A stretch of 64,000 bases of DNA from Candidatus Pelagibacter sp. (lineage in GTDB: Bacteria; Pseudomonadota; Alphaproteobacteria; Pelagibacterales; Pelagibacteraceae): positions 18,325 through 82,324 of the forward strand of contig NZIO01000048.1 of the NCBI GenBank assembly GCA_002689925.1, in the 5' to 3' direction. The position numbers and the translations under genes are program-made. Below the pieces are notes generated by a model that saw only the letters and a program-made list of their open reading frames with translations, searched no databases and was not told where the DNA came from. This document shows positions 26,599 through 37,235 of this stretch, in pieces. How positions within the stretch are numbered: position 1 is the first letter of the stretch; the number at the start of each line of letters is the position of its first letter.

Positions 26599-27777
26599 AT
26601 GCAAAAATTTAAAACAGTCGACGAGCTTGTAAATCAGCTTAAACCAGAAAAGCCTATTTATTGTATTCGAAAAAAATCAATAAAAATAGCATCAAAAACT
26701 TTTCAAAACAAATTTCCAGGTAAAGTTTTATATGCTGTAAAAACAAATCCACATCCAGAAATTTTAAAGACAGTATTAGAAAGTGGAATTAAAAATTTTG
26801 ATGTTGCTTCAACAAAAGAAATTAAAGATATAAAAAAAATAAATGCAAAAGTAAAATGTTCTTATATGCATACAGTAAAAAGTAGAGAAAGTATAAAAGA
26901 AGCCTACTTTAAGTTTGGAGTTAAAACGTTTTCTCTAGATACCAAAGATGAACTTATAAAAATATTAGAATCTACTAATTATGCAAAAAACTTAGAATTA
27001 TTTGTAAGAGTTTCAGTTTCTAATGAACATGCAGAAATAGATTTATCCAAAAAATTTGGTGCACTAACTTCTGAAGCAGCAGGTTTATTAAGACTAACAA
27101 AATTACATGCTGAAAAAATTGGTTTAAGTTTTCATGTTGGGTCACAATGTATGCATCCAATTTCCTATGCAAAAGGAATTACTGAAATAGGAAATATAAT
27201 TAAAAAAACAAAAATTATTCCTGACTACATAAATATTGGAGGTGGATTTCCAACAATTTATCCTGACCTTGTGCCCCAATCTTTAGATAATTATTTTGAA
27301 GAAATTAAAAAAAGTCTAAATAATTTAAAATTATCTAAGTTACCTAAAATTATTTGTGAACCAGGTAGAGCAATAGTGGCTGAAAGTGGCTCAACAATTG
27401 TAAGGGTTAACTTAAGAAAAAAACAAAAACTTTATATCAATGATGGTACATATGGAACGCTTTTTGATGCTGGCACACCTAATATAGTTTTTCCATCACG
27501 TCTAATTACAAATGGAAGATTAATTTCTAAAAAACTAACATCGTTTGATTTTTATGGACCTACTTGTGACAGTATGGATTATATGAAAGGCCCGTTTATA
27601 CTTCCAAACAATATTAAAGAAAATGATTATATTGAATTAGGCCAACTTGGTGCATATGGATTAACATTTAGAACTCAATTTAATGGATTTTTCTCAAATG
27701 AAATTTATGAAGTTGAGGACGATCCAATCATAACTATGTATGATAAAGACATTAACAAAGCTACTCTCGTTGCTTAA
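26599..27777 (+). CDS. Ornithine (or lysine/ornithine) decarboxylase, fold III PLP enzyme
   Basis: This 392-residue alanine-racemase-fold decarboxylase makes a diamine such as putrescine. Lys48 in YAVKTNP binds PLP. It has HVGSQ, the GGGFP phosphate loop, EPGRAIVAESG, and catalytic Cys323 in YGPTCDSMD, which in this family acts across the dimer. The length and the lack of a long N-terminal extension exclude biosynthetic arginine decarboxylase SpeA. It is the first gene of a three-gene coupled operon; its TAA overlaps the next ATG (TAATG). Ornithine is the most likely substrate, but lysine cannot be excluded. Confidence 0.88.
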   Translation: MQKFKTVDELVNQLKPEKPIYCIRKKSIKIASKTFQNKFPGKVLYAVKTNPHPEILKTVLESGIKNFDVASTKEIKDIKKINAKVKCSYMHTVKSRESIKEAYFKFGVKTFSLDTKDELIKILESTNYAKNLELFVRVSVSNEHAEIDLSKKFGALTSEAAGLLRLTKLHAEKIGLSFHVGSQCMHPISYAKGITEIGNIIKKTKIIPDYINIGGGFPTIYPDLVPQSLDNYFEEIKKSLNNLKLSKLPKIICEPGRAIVAESGSTIVRVNLRKKQKLYINDGTYGTLFDAGTPNIVFPSRLITNGRLISKKLTSFDFYGPTCDSMDYMKGPFILPNNIKENDYIELGQLGAYGLTFRTQFNGFFSNEIYEVEDDPIITMYDKDINKATLVA

Positions 27778-28820
27778 TGTCTAATAAAAAAACCTTAGGT
27801 CATAATAGTAAAAAAGATCTATTAAAAAAACCAGTTGAACATATTGATATTACCACCTTTGACTCTAGAAAGATTATTTCTTCTATGGAAAAGATGTCTT
27901 TTGTTTCAAGAGAAACTGCTAACGCTGCAAATATTTTTAATGAAATGATTAAAGACAAGAATTGCACAATTTTTTTAACTCTTGCAGGATCAACTTCTGC
28001 CGCTGGTTGTATGAACATTTATAAGGATTTAGTAAAATACAACATGGTAGATGCAATTGTAGCTACTGGAGCTTCAATAATAGATATGGATTTTTTTGAA
28101 GCTTTAGGTTTTAAGCATTATCAAGGCTCTCAATTTCAAGATGATACAGAATTGAGAAAAAATTACATAGATAGAATTTATGACACTTATATCGACGAAG
28201 ACGAATTACAGACATGTGATAAAAAAATATGTGAAATTGCTGATTCTTTAGAACCAAGAAGCTATACTTCTAGAGAATTTATATATGAAATAGGTAAATA
28301 TTTAAAAGAAAATGCTAAAAAAAAAGAATCTTTAATAGAGACAGCATACGACAATAATGTACCAATATTTTGTCCAGCGTTTACTGATTCTAGTGCAGGA
28401 TTTGGTCTAGTCATGCATCAAGAAAAAAATCCAAAAAAACATTTAACTATAGACTCTGTTAGAGAATTTAGAGAACTTACAGAAATAAAAATGAAATCTA
28501 AAGGGTCTGGTTTATTTATGATAGGTGGTGGCGTTCCAAAAAACTTTGTTCAAGACACTGTTATATGTGCAGAGCTATTGGGTAAAGAAGTAGACATGCA
28601 CAAATATGCCGTACAAATAACAGTAGCTGATTCTAGAGATGGTGCTTGTAGTAGTTCTACACTCAAAGAAGCAAGTTCCTGGGGGAAAGTTGATATTACA
28701 AAAGAACAAATGGTTTTTGCTGAAGCAACTAGTGTTTTACCTTTAATAGCTAGTGATGCGTATCATAAAGGTGATTGGAAAAATAGAGAAAGAAAAAACT
28801 TTTCAAAAATATTTAAATAG
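27777..28820 (+). CDS. Deoxyhypusine-synthase-family aminobutyltransferase
   Basis: This 347-residue protein is a full-length deoxyhypusine synthase homologue. It has an N-terminal FLTLAGSTSAAG segment, a VATGASIIDMDFFEALG NAD-site region, a GGGVPKNF motif and the catalytic-type lysine Lys304 in SSWGKVD. Eukaryotic DHS moves the aminobutyl group of spermidine to eIF5A using NAD. Bacteria have no eIF5A, so the acceptor here should be a small amine, giving for example homospermidine from putrescine. This is inference, supported by its position between a decarboxylase and an agmatinase-family gene, both translationally coupled to it. Confidence 0.85.
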   Translation: MSNKKTLGHNSKKDLLKKPVEHIDITTFDSRKIISSMEKMSFVSRETANAANIFNEMIKDKNCTIFLTLAGSTSAAGCMNIYKDLVKYNMVDAIVATGASIIDMDFFEALGFKHYQGSQFQDDTELRKNYIDRIYDTYIDEDELQTCDKKICEIADSLEPRSYTSREFIYEIGKYLKENAKKKESLIETAYDNNVPIFCPAFTDSSAGFGLVMHQEKNPKKHLTIDSVREFRELTEIKMKSKGSGLFMIGGGVPKNFVQDTVICAELLGKEVDMHKYAVQITVADSRDGACSSSTLKEASSWGKVDITKEQMVFAEATSVLPLIASDAYHKGDWKNRERKNFSKIFK

Positions 28821-29707
28821 TGAAATATCTTTCAAATAAAAATGGGTTTCTAGGAATTGATAATAAAGTCAATTTTAAAGAAAAAGTTGTAGTTGTTCCC
28901 TTTGGTCTTGAAAAAACTGTTAGTTATGGTGGCGGAACTAAAAATGGACCTAAAGAAATCATTAAAGCTTCACACCAAGTAGAGCTTTATGATGAAGAGT
29001 TAAATTGTGAACCTTATAAAAAAATAGGTATTAAAACTTTAAAACCATTTAAAATCGATAAAAATATTAAAATAGCGCTTAATAAGATGTCTAAAATAAA
29101 CCAAGAAATTTTAGAAAAAAAACTCTTTCCCATAACTTTTGGTGGAGAACATTCAATTACTCCAGGATGCCTTGCTCCATTTACAAAAAAATTTAAAGAT
29201 ATTTGTCTTTTACATTTTGATGCTCATGCAGACTTACGTGAAAGTTATAATGGAGAAAAATTTTCTCATGCTTCAGCTATTAAAAGATGTTTGGATTATC
29301 CTAATGTTTCGGTAATTTCTTTTGGTATAAGAAATATTTCCAAAAGTGAAATTCCTTTCTTAAAAAAAAATTCTTCAAGAATAAATATATTTTGGGCAAA
29401 AGACAAAAGTAAATGGAATCTGAATAAATTTAAAAGATTAATAAAAAATAAAACAGTTTATTTAACTTTTGATGTTGATGGATTAGACTCAAGCATTATG
29501 CCAGCAACAGGAACTCCTGAACCTGGTGGTTTGCTATGGGATGAAACTTTAGATATTATCAGAATTGCTGCAAAAAATTCTAAAATTGTTGGAGCTGATA
29601 TAAATGAATTATCTCCAATAAAAGGTTTTAATTCATATAATTTTTTAGTAGCAAAACTAGCTTATAAAATTTTAGCTTATTCTTTTGAATTTAAAAAAAC
29701 TAAATAG
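28820..29707 (+). CDS. Agmatinase/arginase family ureohydrolase
   Basis: This 295-residue protein begins at a GTG that overlaps the previous stop (TAGTG). The binuclear manganese ligands are all present: His111 in FGGEHS, Asp134/His136/Asp138 in HFDAHADLR, and the DVDGLD pair. The opening SYGGGTKNGPKEI is closer to agmatinases than to classical arginases. Agmatinase yields putrescine and urea; arginase would give ornithine for the decarboxylase upstream. Either reaction feeds the same operon. The tail overlaps convergent regB by eight bases. Confidence 0.85.
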   Translation: MKYLSNKNGFLGIDNKVNFKEKVVVVPFGLEKTVSYGGGTKNGPKEIIKASHQVELYDEELNCEPYKKIGIKTLKPFKIDKNIKIALNKMSKINQEILEKKLFPITFGGEHSITPGCLAPFTKKFKDICLLHFDAHADLRESYNGEKFSHASAIKRCLDYPNVSVISFGIRNISKSEIPFLKKNSSRINIFWAKDKSKWNLNKFKRLIKNKTVYLTFDVDGLDSSIMPATGTPEPGGLLWDETLDIIRIAAKNSKIVGADINELSPIKGFNSYNFLVAKLAYKILAYSFEFKKTK

Positions 29708-30986
29708 ATGTTAAATGATTAGTTGACCAACTAATTATTACCCTAGCACCATTAAGTTCAGGGCATTTTCCAAAATTTACTTTTGCTTTCATTCTTTCTA
29801 ATAATGTCTTACCAATAAATGTTCCCAGCCCTAATCCAGATTTTGAACTAATAATTTTATCTTTGGATCTAATATATGGCTCTCCTAATAAACTTCTTAT
29901 ATCATCTGAGAATCCTGGACCATCATCAGAAATTATTACTTTTGTTATTAGGTCATCACTTTCTAATCTAATTTTAATAATTGAATTACCATATTTAACT
30001 GCATTACCTATAAAATTTCTTAAGCCATAAGTAATTTCTAAAGTTTTAGCTATATTTGGATTTATTTTATTTTTTTCTATATCTAAGAATATTGCTTTAG
30101 TAGAAATTTTATCAAAGGAGTTAACAATTTCATTTAATAAGTCTGAAATTCTTGCATTAGTCAAGAAGCTATCTTCATTGAGTTGATCTTGGGAAATATT
30201 TTTTAAAATCTCTGAGCATCTTTTTGTTTGGCTTATTAATAAATCTATATCCTTTGAATATTTTGTGTTAGCCCCTATTTCTTTTTCTAATTCTTTTGCT
30301 ATGACTGTTATCGTAGATAATGGTGTACCCAGTGAATGAGCTGCTGCTGCAGCTTGCAAACCTATTGATTCTAACTCATGTTCTTTTGCCATAACTAGTT
30401 CTAATCGGTTTAATGCTTCTGTATGTTTTCTTGATTCTATTCCAAATCTAGAACCAAAATAAGTTAAAAAAACTAAACCTATAATAATAGCTATAGGGAT
30501 GGCATATAAATAATAATCTGGCACATGAAAATGTATACCCTCAAAATATGGCAAAGGATAATGATCTATTGTTAAAAAAATTAAGAGTATAGCTGTAAAA
30601 ATTGATAAATTTATAGTGCTTTTTAAAGATAAAAAAGTTGAAGAAACTATAGCAGGAATGATTAATAAAATTACAAAAGGATTTGTTATACCACCTGTAA
30701 AATATAATAACAAAGCAAGTTGAATCAAATCGTAAAATAAAAAAAATGTTGCCGTTAAATTATTTAATTGATTATTTTTAATTTTAAAATTTAAAAAAAG
30801 ATTAGTTGCTATTCCTAAGAACACTATGAACGAACAGTAAAAAAAAGGAAGCTTAAAATTTAAAATAAAATAAACAAAGCTTATTGTAAAATATTGTCCA
30901 ATTATAGCTATCCACCTTAATATGACTAAAGTTTTTTTATCTAGCCTAATATTGTCTTTGGATGTAAATAACTCTGTGAATTGCAT
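29700..30986 (-). CDS. regB: Redox sensor histidine kinase RegB/PrrB/ActS
   Basis: This 428-residue kinase has six hydrophobic helices in the first 180 residues. The heptapeptide GGITNPF at 98-104 is the ubiquinone-binding motif of RegB. His217 in AAAHSLGTPL is the phospho-acceptor site. Cys257 in RCSEIL is the redox-active cysteine that forms intermolecular disulfides in Rhodobacter. ATPase boxes (NAVKYG, DDGPGF, GLGLGTFIG) follow. All redox-sensing features are thus retained. It starts five bases after the gyrB stop, so it is probably expressed with the dnaA-dnaN-gyrB transcript. Confidence 0.93.
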   Translation of the reverse strand: MQFTELFTSKDNIRLDKKTLVILRWIAIIGQYFTISFVYFILNFKLPFFYCSFIVFLGIATNLFLNFKIKNNQLNNLTATFFLFYDLIQLALLLYFTGGITNPFVILLIIPAIVSSTFLSLKSTINLSIFTAILLIFLTIDHYPLPYFEGIHFHVPDYYLYAIPIAIIIGLVFLTYFGSRFGIESRKHTEALNRLELVMAKEHELESIGLQAAAAAHSLGTPLSTITVIAKELEKEIGANTKYSKDIDLLISQTKRCSEILKNISQDQLNEDSFLTNARISDLLNEIVNSFDKISTKAIFLDIEKNKINPNIAKTLEITYGLRNFIGNAVKYGNSIIKIRLESDDLITKVIISDDGPGFSDDIRSLLGEPYIRSKDKIISSKSGLGLGTFIGKTLLERMKAKVNFGKCPELNGARVIISWSTNHLTSI

Positions 30987-30991
30987 TAGAA

Positions 30992-33073
<2,082 letters not shown>

Positions 33074-33130
33074 TTATAGCATTTTTTTACCAATTTAAGA
33101 AATTTGTTTAAAATTATAATCTTAAAAAGA

Positions 33131-34243
33131 TCATATTTTCATTGGCATTATAACGAAAATACTATCGGGATCTGATGAGTCTTTAATTATAGCTGGTGAA
33201 CCTGTATCTTTAAGATTAAAAACCATTTTATCACCTTCCATTTGTGAAGCAACATCCATAAGATATTTAGAATTAAAGCTTATAGACATTTCATCTGAGT
33301 TAAAACTAGCTGGGACTAATTCTGTACCATCTCCGCTGCTAGGACTGTTCACAGTTAATTTTATATTATCTTTCAATAATTGCATTTTAACACCTTCTTT
33401 TTTATCTGAAGATACAGAAGCTACTCTATCAACAGATTTTATAAAATCTTTGGGATTTACTTCCAAATTTTTAACATTTTCTTTAGGTATTACTTGGGTA
33501 TAGTCTGGAAATTTACCATCAATTACTTTGGAAATTATAGAACAATTATTTATCTCAAATTTAATTTTAGCTTTATTATTATAAATTTTTATATCTTTTG
33601 ATACGTTTTCTAACATTGATGAAATAATAAAAATAATTTTTCTTGGTAATATAATTGGCTCAAAAACTATATCATTTTCTATTTTAAAGCTGCTTTTTGA
33701 AAGTCTGTGACTATCTGTTGAAATCGCATTAAAATAAAATTTATCTCCTAGTTGAGTTTTATGAAAAAAAATTCCACTTAGATAATGCCTTGTCTCATCA
33801 TTTGAAATAGAAATTTTTGTTTTATCAATTATTTTTTTTAAATTATCAGATTTAAAGGTTATACCTTCAATTTGAAAATCTTCGTTTGAAAGTGGAAAAT
33901 CCTCTGATTTTAAACATAAAAGATTAAATTTAGAATTTCCTGATTTTAATTGTAATTTATTTTCAGTTATAAGTTTAATTTCAATTTTTGAATTTACGGA
34001 ACATTTTCTAACTATATCATATAAAATTGCTGCTGATGTAGAGGTTGAGCCTTCTTCAATTACTTGTGTATCTATTTCTTCAACGAAAATTATGTCTAAA
34101 TCTGTTGCTGTTAATTTGACTTTAGAGCCAGAAGCTTCAATTAAAACATTTGCCAATATAGGTAATGTATTTTTTTTTTCTATTATTCCTTGTATATGAT
34201 TAAGTGAATTTAAAATTACATCACGTTCTAAGATAACTTCCAT
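33131..34243 (-). CDS. dnaN: DNA polymerase III beta subunit (sliding clamp)
   Basis: This 370-residue clamp tethers the replicative polymerase to DNA. It shows the three-domain DnaN layout with KKNTLPILANVLIEA near the N-terminus. RHYLSGIFFH (about 157-166), DSHRLS and the C-terminal PMKI, next to the hydrophobic pocket that binds client peptides, follow. It lies eight bases downstream of dnaA and 84 bases upstream of gyrB on the same strand. The length is normal. Confidence 0.95.
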   Translation of the reverse strand: MEVILERDVILNSLNHIQGIIEKKNTLPILANVLIEASGSKVKLTATDLDIIFVEEIDTQVIEEGSTSTSAAILYDIVRKCSVNSKIEIKLITENKLQLKSGNSKFNLLCLKSEDFPLSNEDFQIEGITFKSDNLKKIIDKTKISISNDETRHYLSGIFFHKTQLGDKFYFNAISTDSHRLSKSSFKIENDIVFEPIILPRKIIFIISSMLENVSKDIKIYNNKAKIKFEINNCSIISKVIDGKFPDYTQVIPKENVKNLEVNPKDFIKSVDRVASVSSDKKEGVKMQLLKDNIKLTVNSPSSGDGTELVPASFNSDEMSISFNSKYLMDVASQMEGDKMVFNLKDTGSPAIIKDSSDPDSIFVIMPMKI

Positions 34244-34251
34244 AGCAAATT

Positions 34252-35667
34252 TTAATACTTTATAAAAATATTTTCAATTTGATTAATATTTTCTTTCATT
34301 TCATGGTCTATTTTAAACAATCTATCTATTGTTTTAACTGCATGAATAACGGTTGTATGGTCTCTTCCACAAAAATTTCTACCTATTTCTGGTAATGATT
34401 TTGTTGTATGTTTTTTTGCTAAATACATAGCTATTTGCCTTGGTCTAACCAAAAATCTCGATCTTTTAGCAGATAACATTTCTTTAATATTAATTTTAAA
34501 GTGAGAGGCAACTGTTGTTTGAATTTTTTCAATATTTATATAATTTATATTTGACTCCACAACATCTTTTAAAATTGTTTTACACTCAGAAATATTTGGT
34601 GATTTTTTATAAATTCTACTAAAAGCTAAAATTCTATTTAAAGCGCCTATTGTTTCTCTTGTATTAACTCTTATTTTTGTTGCTAAAAAAGCAAGTATAT
34701 CTTCATCTAGATCTATAGTATCTGGATAGTTTTTTTTAACTTCAGCCAATTTATTTTTAATTATAGCAAGTCTTAAATTAAAATCTGCTGGTTGAATATC
34801 TACAACCAATCCACCTGATAATCTAGATTTTATTCTTTCTTGTATTCTATCTAGATTAGCTGGGGCTCTATCAGAAGATACAACTATTTGAGAGCCTTTA
34901 TCAATCAAATCATTAAAAGTATGAAAAAACTCTTCTTGCATAACTTCTTTGCCTCGCACAAACTGTATATCATCAATAATAAATACATCTGCTTTTCTAA
35001 AAAAATCTTTAAACTTAACCATTTCTTTATTTTTTATTGACTTAATAAAATGATACATAAATCTTTCGGCAGAAATAAACATTACATTAAATCTCTCCTT
35101 CATGCTTAGACCAATAGAGTTTAATAAATGTGTCTTTCCCATACCAACCCCACCATAAATGAATAAAGGATTATAATGAGTAAAATTTTCACATACCTTT
35201 TTGGCTGCTGTAAAAGCTAATTTATTGCTATCACCAAGTACAAAATTTTCAAAGCTCTTATTATTATCCAGTCGGCTATAATTAACAATTGAATACTCTA
35301 TTGGAGTAATATTGTTTAAATTATTGCCTCTTTGATTACTTGAATTAGAAATACTATTTTCATATGACTTAATGTCAATAGGCTCTATTGCAAATTCAAT
35401 TCTTGTTATCGTTTCTTTATTTTCTTTTATTACATCTAAGATTTTATCAGCATATCTAGAAACTACCCAATCACGAATAAAACGAGTGGGTACAGCTAAA
35501 ATCAAATAATGATTATATTCTTTTTTTAAATTAATGTTTTTTATCCAGCTTTCGTAAATATCATTACCAAAATTTTTTTTTAATTTTTGTAAAATATCTT
35601 GCCAGTTTAAAAAATTTTCTTCATTACCATCTTGCAGATTTTGTTTTAAGTTTTCAATTTTTTTCAT
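34252..35667 (-). CDS. dnaA: Chromosomal replication initiator DnaA
   Basis: This 471-residue initiator has domain I (about 20-90, WQDILQKLKKNFGNDIYESWI) and a short linker rich in Ser and Asn (about 105-130). The AAA+ domain has Walker A GGVGMGKT and Walker B FIIDDIQF. The DNA-binding domain IV has the signature GRDHTTVIHAV. It is the first replication gene of the dnaA-dnaN-gyrB set. Its 346-base upstream region shows no consensus DnaA boxes, so I do not call an origin there. Confidence 0.96.
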   Translation of the reverse strand: MKKIENLKQNLQDGNEENFLNWQDILQKLKKNFGNDIYESWIKNINLKKEYNHYLILAVPTRFIRDWVVSRYADKILDVIKENKETITRIEFAIEPIDIKSYENSISNSSNQRGNNLNNITPIEYSIVNYSRLDNNKSFENFVLGDSNKLAFTAAKKVCENFTHYNPLFIYGGVGMGKTHLLNSIGLSMKERFNVMFISAERFMYHFIKSIKNKEMVKFKDFFRKADVFIIDDIQFVRGKEVMQEEFFHTFNDLIDKGSQIVVSSDRAPANLDRIQERIKSRLSGGLVVDIQPADFNLRLAIIKNKLAEVKKNYPDTIDLDEDILAFLATKIRVNTRETIGALNRILAFSRIYKKSPNISECKTILKDVVESNINYINIEKIQTTVASHFKINIKEMLSAKRSRFLVRPRQIAMYLAKKHTTKSLPEIGRNFCGRDHTTVIHAVKTIDRLFKIDHEMKENINQIENIFIKY

Positions 35668-35838
35668 TTGATTTTTTTTGAAATATAGTTTTAATTTTTT
35701 TAATCAGTATATGCAAGATAAACTTTTTTTTTTTTAATTAAAAAATTATATTTTTAAAATTCTGGTTGCATTTTAATAAATAATTTTTCAAAATTTTTTT
35801 AAAAAATTTGAATTCTATTTATAGTATTATTTTTAACT

Positions 35839-35860
35839 TTATAAGTGTTTCAACTTATAA
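35839..35860. repeat. Interrupted palindrome upstream of dnaA
   Basis: TTATAAGT (35839-35846) is repeated inverted as ACTTATAA (35853-35860) around a six-base GTTTCA. The spacing of about one and a half helical turns would suit a dimeric regulator. As RNA it could form an eight-pair hairpin in the dnaA leader, about 170 bases before the start codon. It has no T-run, so it is not a typical terminator. Confidence 0.5.
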
Positions 35861-35935
35861 GTAGATAAAACTATATTTAGTTTATTTTGAAAAAATTTAA
35901 TATTAGTAGGTATATAAAATTTATTTTAATTAAAA

Positions 35936-36002
35936 CAATTCTTATATAGATCAAATAACAACTGAGAAGAGCAGAGATTAAGATTTGATCAACTTAGAAT
36001 TG
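35936..36002 (-). ncRNA. Structured 3' element or terminator after rpsT
   Basis: Two nested inverted repeats are visible. The outer one is CAATTCT (35936-35942) with AGAATTG (35996-36002). The inner one is GATCAAAT (35949-35956) with ATTTGATC (35983-35990). They are separated by small internal loops of six and five bases, and a 26-base apical part can form a CTG/CAG mini-stem. The element begins 11 bases after the rpsT stop in the sense direction. Only four T follow the outer stem, so termination is possible but not classical. Confidence 0.5.
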
Positions 36003-36013
36003 ATTTATTTTGA

Positions 36014-36277
36014 TTACTTTAATTTACTTATTTTTTTTGTAACTCTAGAAACTATTCGTGATGATGTATTTTTTTTAATTATACCCGTCTTGCTTGCTTT
36101 CATTAGCTCAGAGTTGAATTCTGGCAAAAATTTAATTAATGCTTTTTTATCTTTCTTATTAATTAAATCGTTAGCTTTTTTAATTACAGATTTATATTTG
36201 CTTTTTCTTATTCTATTTACTGCTGTTTGCAACTTAACTCTTCGAACACGTCTAATAGCTGATTTAGTATTTGGCAT
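36014..36277 (-). CDS. rpsT: 30S ribosomal protein S20
   Basis: This 87-residue basic protein opens with PNTKSAIRRVRRVKLQTAVNR, the S20 signature, and continues as two long helices of Lys/Arg-rich sequence (for example NDLINKKDKKALIKF). It binds 16S rRNA early in 30S assembly. It lies between mutM and dnaA on the same strand, the standard alphaproteobacterial order. A folded element follows its stop codon. A long frame on the opposite strand here is a shadow. Confidence 0.95.
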   Translation of the reverse strand: MPNTKSAIRRVRRVKLQTAVNRIRKSKYKSVIKKANDLINKKDKKALIKFLPEFNSELMKASKTGIIKKNTSSRIVSRVTKKISKLK

Positions 36278-36324
36278 AAAAGAATGACTTTATAACTTTT
36301 AGTTAATAAAGGGTCAATAAATAT

Positions 36325-37182
36325 CTACCTTTGACATTTTGGACAAAAAAAACTTGACCTTTGGCCTATAAAAGCTCTTTGAATCAACGCATTACAGCCT
36401 TTTTTAATGCACGGCAGCCCTTTTCTTCCATAAACTTTAAATGAATCTTGATATTTGCCAGATTTTCCATCGGAATGCTTATAATTTTTGATCGAAGAGC
36501 CTCCTTTTTTTATAGCATCTTTAATAATCTTTTTAATAAATTTGATAATTAAAACAACCTTAATTTTATTAATTTTTTTAGATGTTACATAGGGACTTAA
36601 CTTAGATTGAAACAAAACTTCATTAACATATATATTTCCTAATCCGCTTACAAAGTTTTGATCAAGTAGAAGATTTTTTATATTTTTTTTTATATTTTTT
36701 TTCTTTTTATTAAAATAGTTACAATTAAAAGATTTGCTTAACGGTTCTGGTCCTAATTTTGAAAAAGGTTTATCGCTTATTTTTTTTAATAATTTTATAT
36801 AACCGAATTTTCTTACATCATTATAAATCATAACTAATCCATTGGTAAAATAAATACTTAAATGGTTGTGTTTTTTTTTGATTTCATTTTTTTCATAATA
36901 AAAGCTTGTTTTAATTTTTTTAATATTTTTAAGTTTTCTAAAAAAAACTAATCCTGTCATACCTAGATGTAATAATAAAAAAAAATTTTCAAAATGAATA
37001 ATTATATATTTTGCTCTTCTAGTTATTTTAAGAATTTTTTTTCCTTCTAATTTTTTTATCAAACTAGAGCTAATTTTATATCTTAAATTTTTATTTAATA
37101 TTTCTACCTTTTTAATAGTAGCTTTATTAATAAACCTTGATAAAGACAATTTTAACACTTCAACTTCTGGTAACTCTGGCAT
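36325..37182 (-). CDS. mutM: Formamidopyrimidine-DNA glycosylase
   Basis: This 285-residue bifunctional glycosylase/AP lyase removes 8-oxoguanine. The N-terminus PELPEVE supplies the catalytic Pro2 and Glu3. The helix-two-turn-helix region contains LLLDQNFVSGLGNIYVNEVLF. The C-terminal zinc finger has C-x4-C...C-x2-C spacing (CIKKGC...FCPKC), and the intercalating loop is intact. It is divergent from ubiE with about 50 bases between start codons. Confidence 0.95.
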   Translation of the reverse strand: MPELPEVEVLKLSLSRFINKATIKKVEILNKNLRYKISSSLIKKLEGKKILKITRRAKYIIIHFENFFLLLHLGMTGLVFFRKLKNIKKIKTSFYYEKNEIKKKHNHLSIYFTNGLVMIYNDVRKFGYIKLLKKISDKPFSKLGPEPLSKSFNCNYFNKKKKNIKKNIKNLLLDQNFVSGLGNIYVNEVLFQSKLSPYVTSKKINKIKVVLIIKFIKKIIKDAIKKGGSSIKNYKHSDGKSGKYQDSFKVYGRKGLPCIKKGCNALIQRAFIGQRSSFFCPKCQR

Positions 37183-37235
37183 AAAATATTATATACTTAT
37201 TGTAGTTATCATATACATATGATTAATTAAATTTT

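Larger units (their letters stand above)
35668..36013. other. Intergenic region between rpsT and dnaA (longest gene-free stretch)
   Basis: These 346 A/T-rich bases hold no credible coding frame. They contain the dnaA promoter region, a 22-base interrupted palindrome (35839-35860) and a bipartite hairpin just after rpsT (35936-36002). I searched by eye for TTATCCACA-like DnaA boxes on both strands and found none close to consensus. An origin role is therefore not supported from sequence alone. Confidence 0.7.

Noticed and set aside
35668..36013. Possible chromosomal origin upstream of dnaA
   Set aside because: A/T-rich with inverted repeats, but no DnaA box close to TTATCCACA on either strand. 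Alphaproteobacterial origins often lie away from dnaA.
35985..36287. Plus-strand 100-codon frame across rpsT
   Set aside because: Antisense of the S20 gene, which has an unambiguous family signature.
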